The position numbers and the translations under genes are program-made. The notes below the pieces were generated by a model, which ran no database searches, was not told where the DNA came from, and saw nothing but the letters and a program-made list of their open reading frames with translations. 64,000 nucleotides of DNA from Ricinus communis (taxonomy: Eukaryota > Streptophyta > Magnoliopsida > Malpighiales > Euphorbiaceae), in assembly GCF_019578655.1 (NCBI RefSeq), contig NC_063256.1:18024531-18088530 (forward strand). Direction: 5' to 3'. Below are positions 63,991 through 64,000 of this stretch, piece after piece (position 1 is the stretch's first letter; each line of letters opens with the position of its first letter).

Positions 63991-64000
63991 GGGGTATATT

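Larger units (their letters stand above)
50160..64000 (-). repeat. 39-bp satellite array in inverted orientation
   Basis: The same 39-bp satellite, read as its reverse complement: AACCCCGTAAGAGGGGTATA (A class) and AACCCCAAAAAAGTGGTATA (B class). It runs to the window end. A variant with GTGGCATATTGTTTAATATG is common here and I did not see it in the plus-oriented blocks, so this arm is a distinct subfamily and no simple mirror copy of the flank. Patches at 52.17-52.43 and 60.60-61.21 kb are badly eroded. No gene is supported. Confidence 0.96.

Noticed and set aside
1..64000. Telomeric or interstitial telomere repeat
   Set aside because: The GGGGTTGTTTT box only superficially resembles G/T-rich telomere DNA; the TTTAGGG repeat is absent and the unit is 39 bp.
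1..64000. Centromeric satellite
   Set aside because: An unusually short unit, no known motif, and no CENH3 or position data. Retrotransposon nesting alone does not show centromere identity.
50160..64000. Mirror-image palindrome of the left flank
   Set aside because: Orientation is inverted, but marker monomers differ (GTGGCATATTGTTTAATATG on the right only; ATTCCGGG markers on the left only), so I see no long matching arms.

Overview
The window is almost entirely repetitive nuclear DNA from a plant, probably a flowering plant. That rests on the one recognisable mobile element: a Ty3/gypsy chromovirus resembling the plant Tekay (Del) lineage, with 2.3 kb LTRs, a primer-binding site resembling the start of the plant initiator-methionine one, and a chromodomain remnant. 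I cannot name the species. No host protein-coding gene or RNA gene is supported.

About 51.8 kb (roughly 1,300 copies) is a 39-bp tandem satellite that runs off both ends of the window. It lies at 1-9844, 19257-39421 and 41697-49659 in one orientation and at 50160-64000 in the opposite one, on the far side of a 500-N assembly gap. Two monomer classes interleave. Class A begins CCCCTCTTACGGGG and usually ends GACAAATATA. Class B begins CCACTTTTTTGGGG and usually ends GAAAGATATA. Because 39 is 13 codons, four of the six frames stay open over long stretches, which produces many long spurious reading frames. Larger periods are layered on top: 156-bp tetramers, blocks of about 390/467/701 bp in the left part, about 738 bp at 45.0-47.2 kb, about 1.02 kb at 30-32 kb, and about 1.5 and 2.8 kb in the inverted arm.

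Two retrotransposon insertions interrupt the array. A complete LTR element occupies 9845-19256 on the minus strand, with 5-bp target duplications (GTTTT), both LTRs, a polypurine tract, a diverged primer-binding site and a gag-pol region (zinc knuckle, protease, RT, RNase H, integrase, chromodomain) broken by many small frameshifts. A related solo LTR occupies 39422-41696 on the plus strand, with TATAC duplications. The main LTR pair differs by only about ten substitutions, so the insertion looks young although its coding region is wrecked. Several of the length changes fall in CTG/CAG (CHG) contexts, which suggests consensus errors in methylated DNA as an alternative to real decay.

The points most worth a second look are the satellite itself, its orientation switch at the gap, its layered higher-order repeats, a 64-bp non-satellite insert near 22.55 kb, and the conserved palindromes inside the LTRs.
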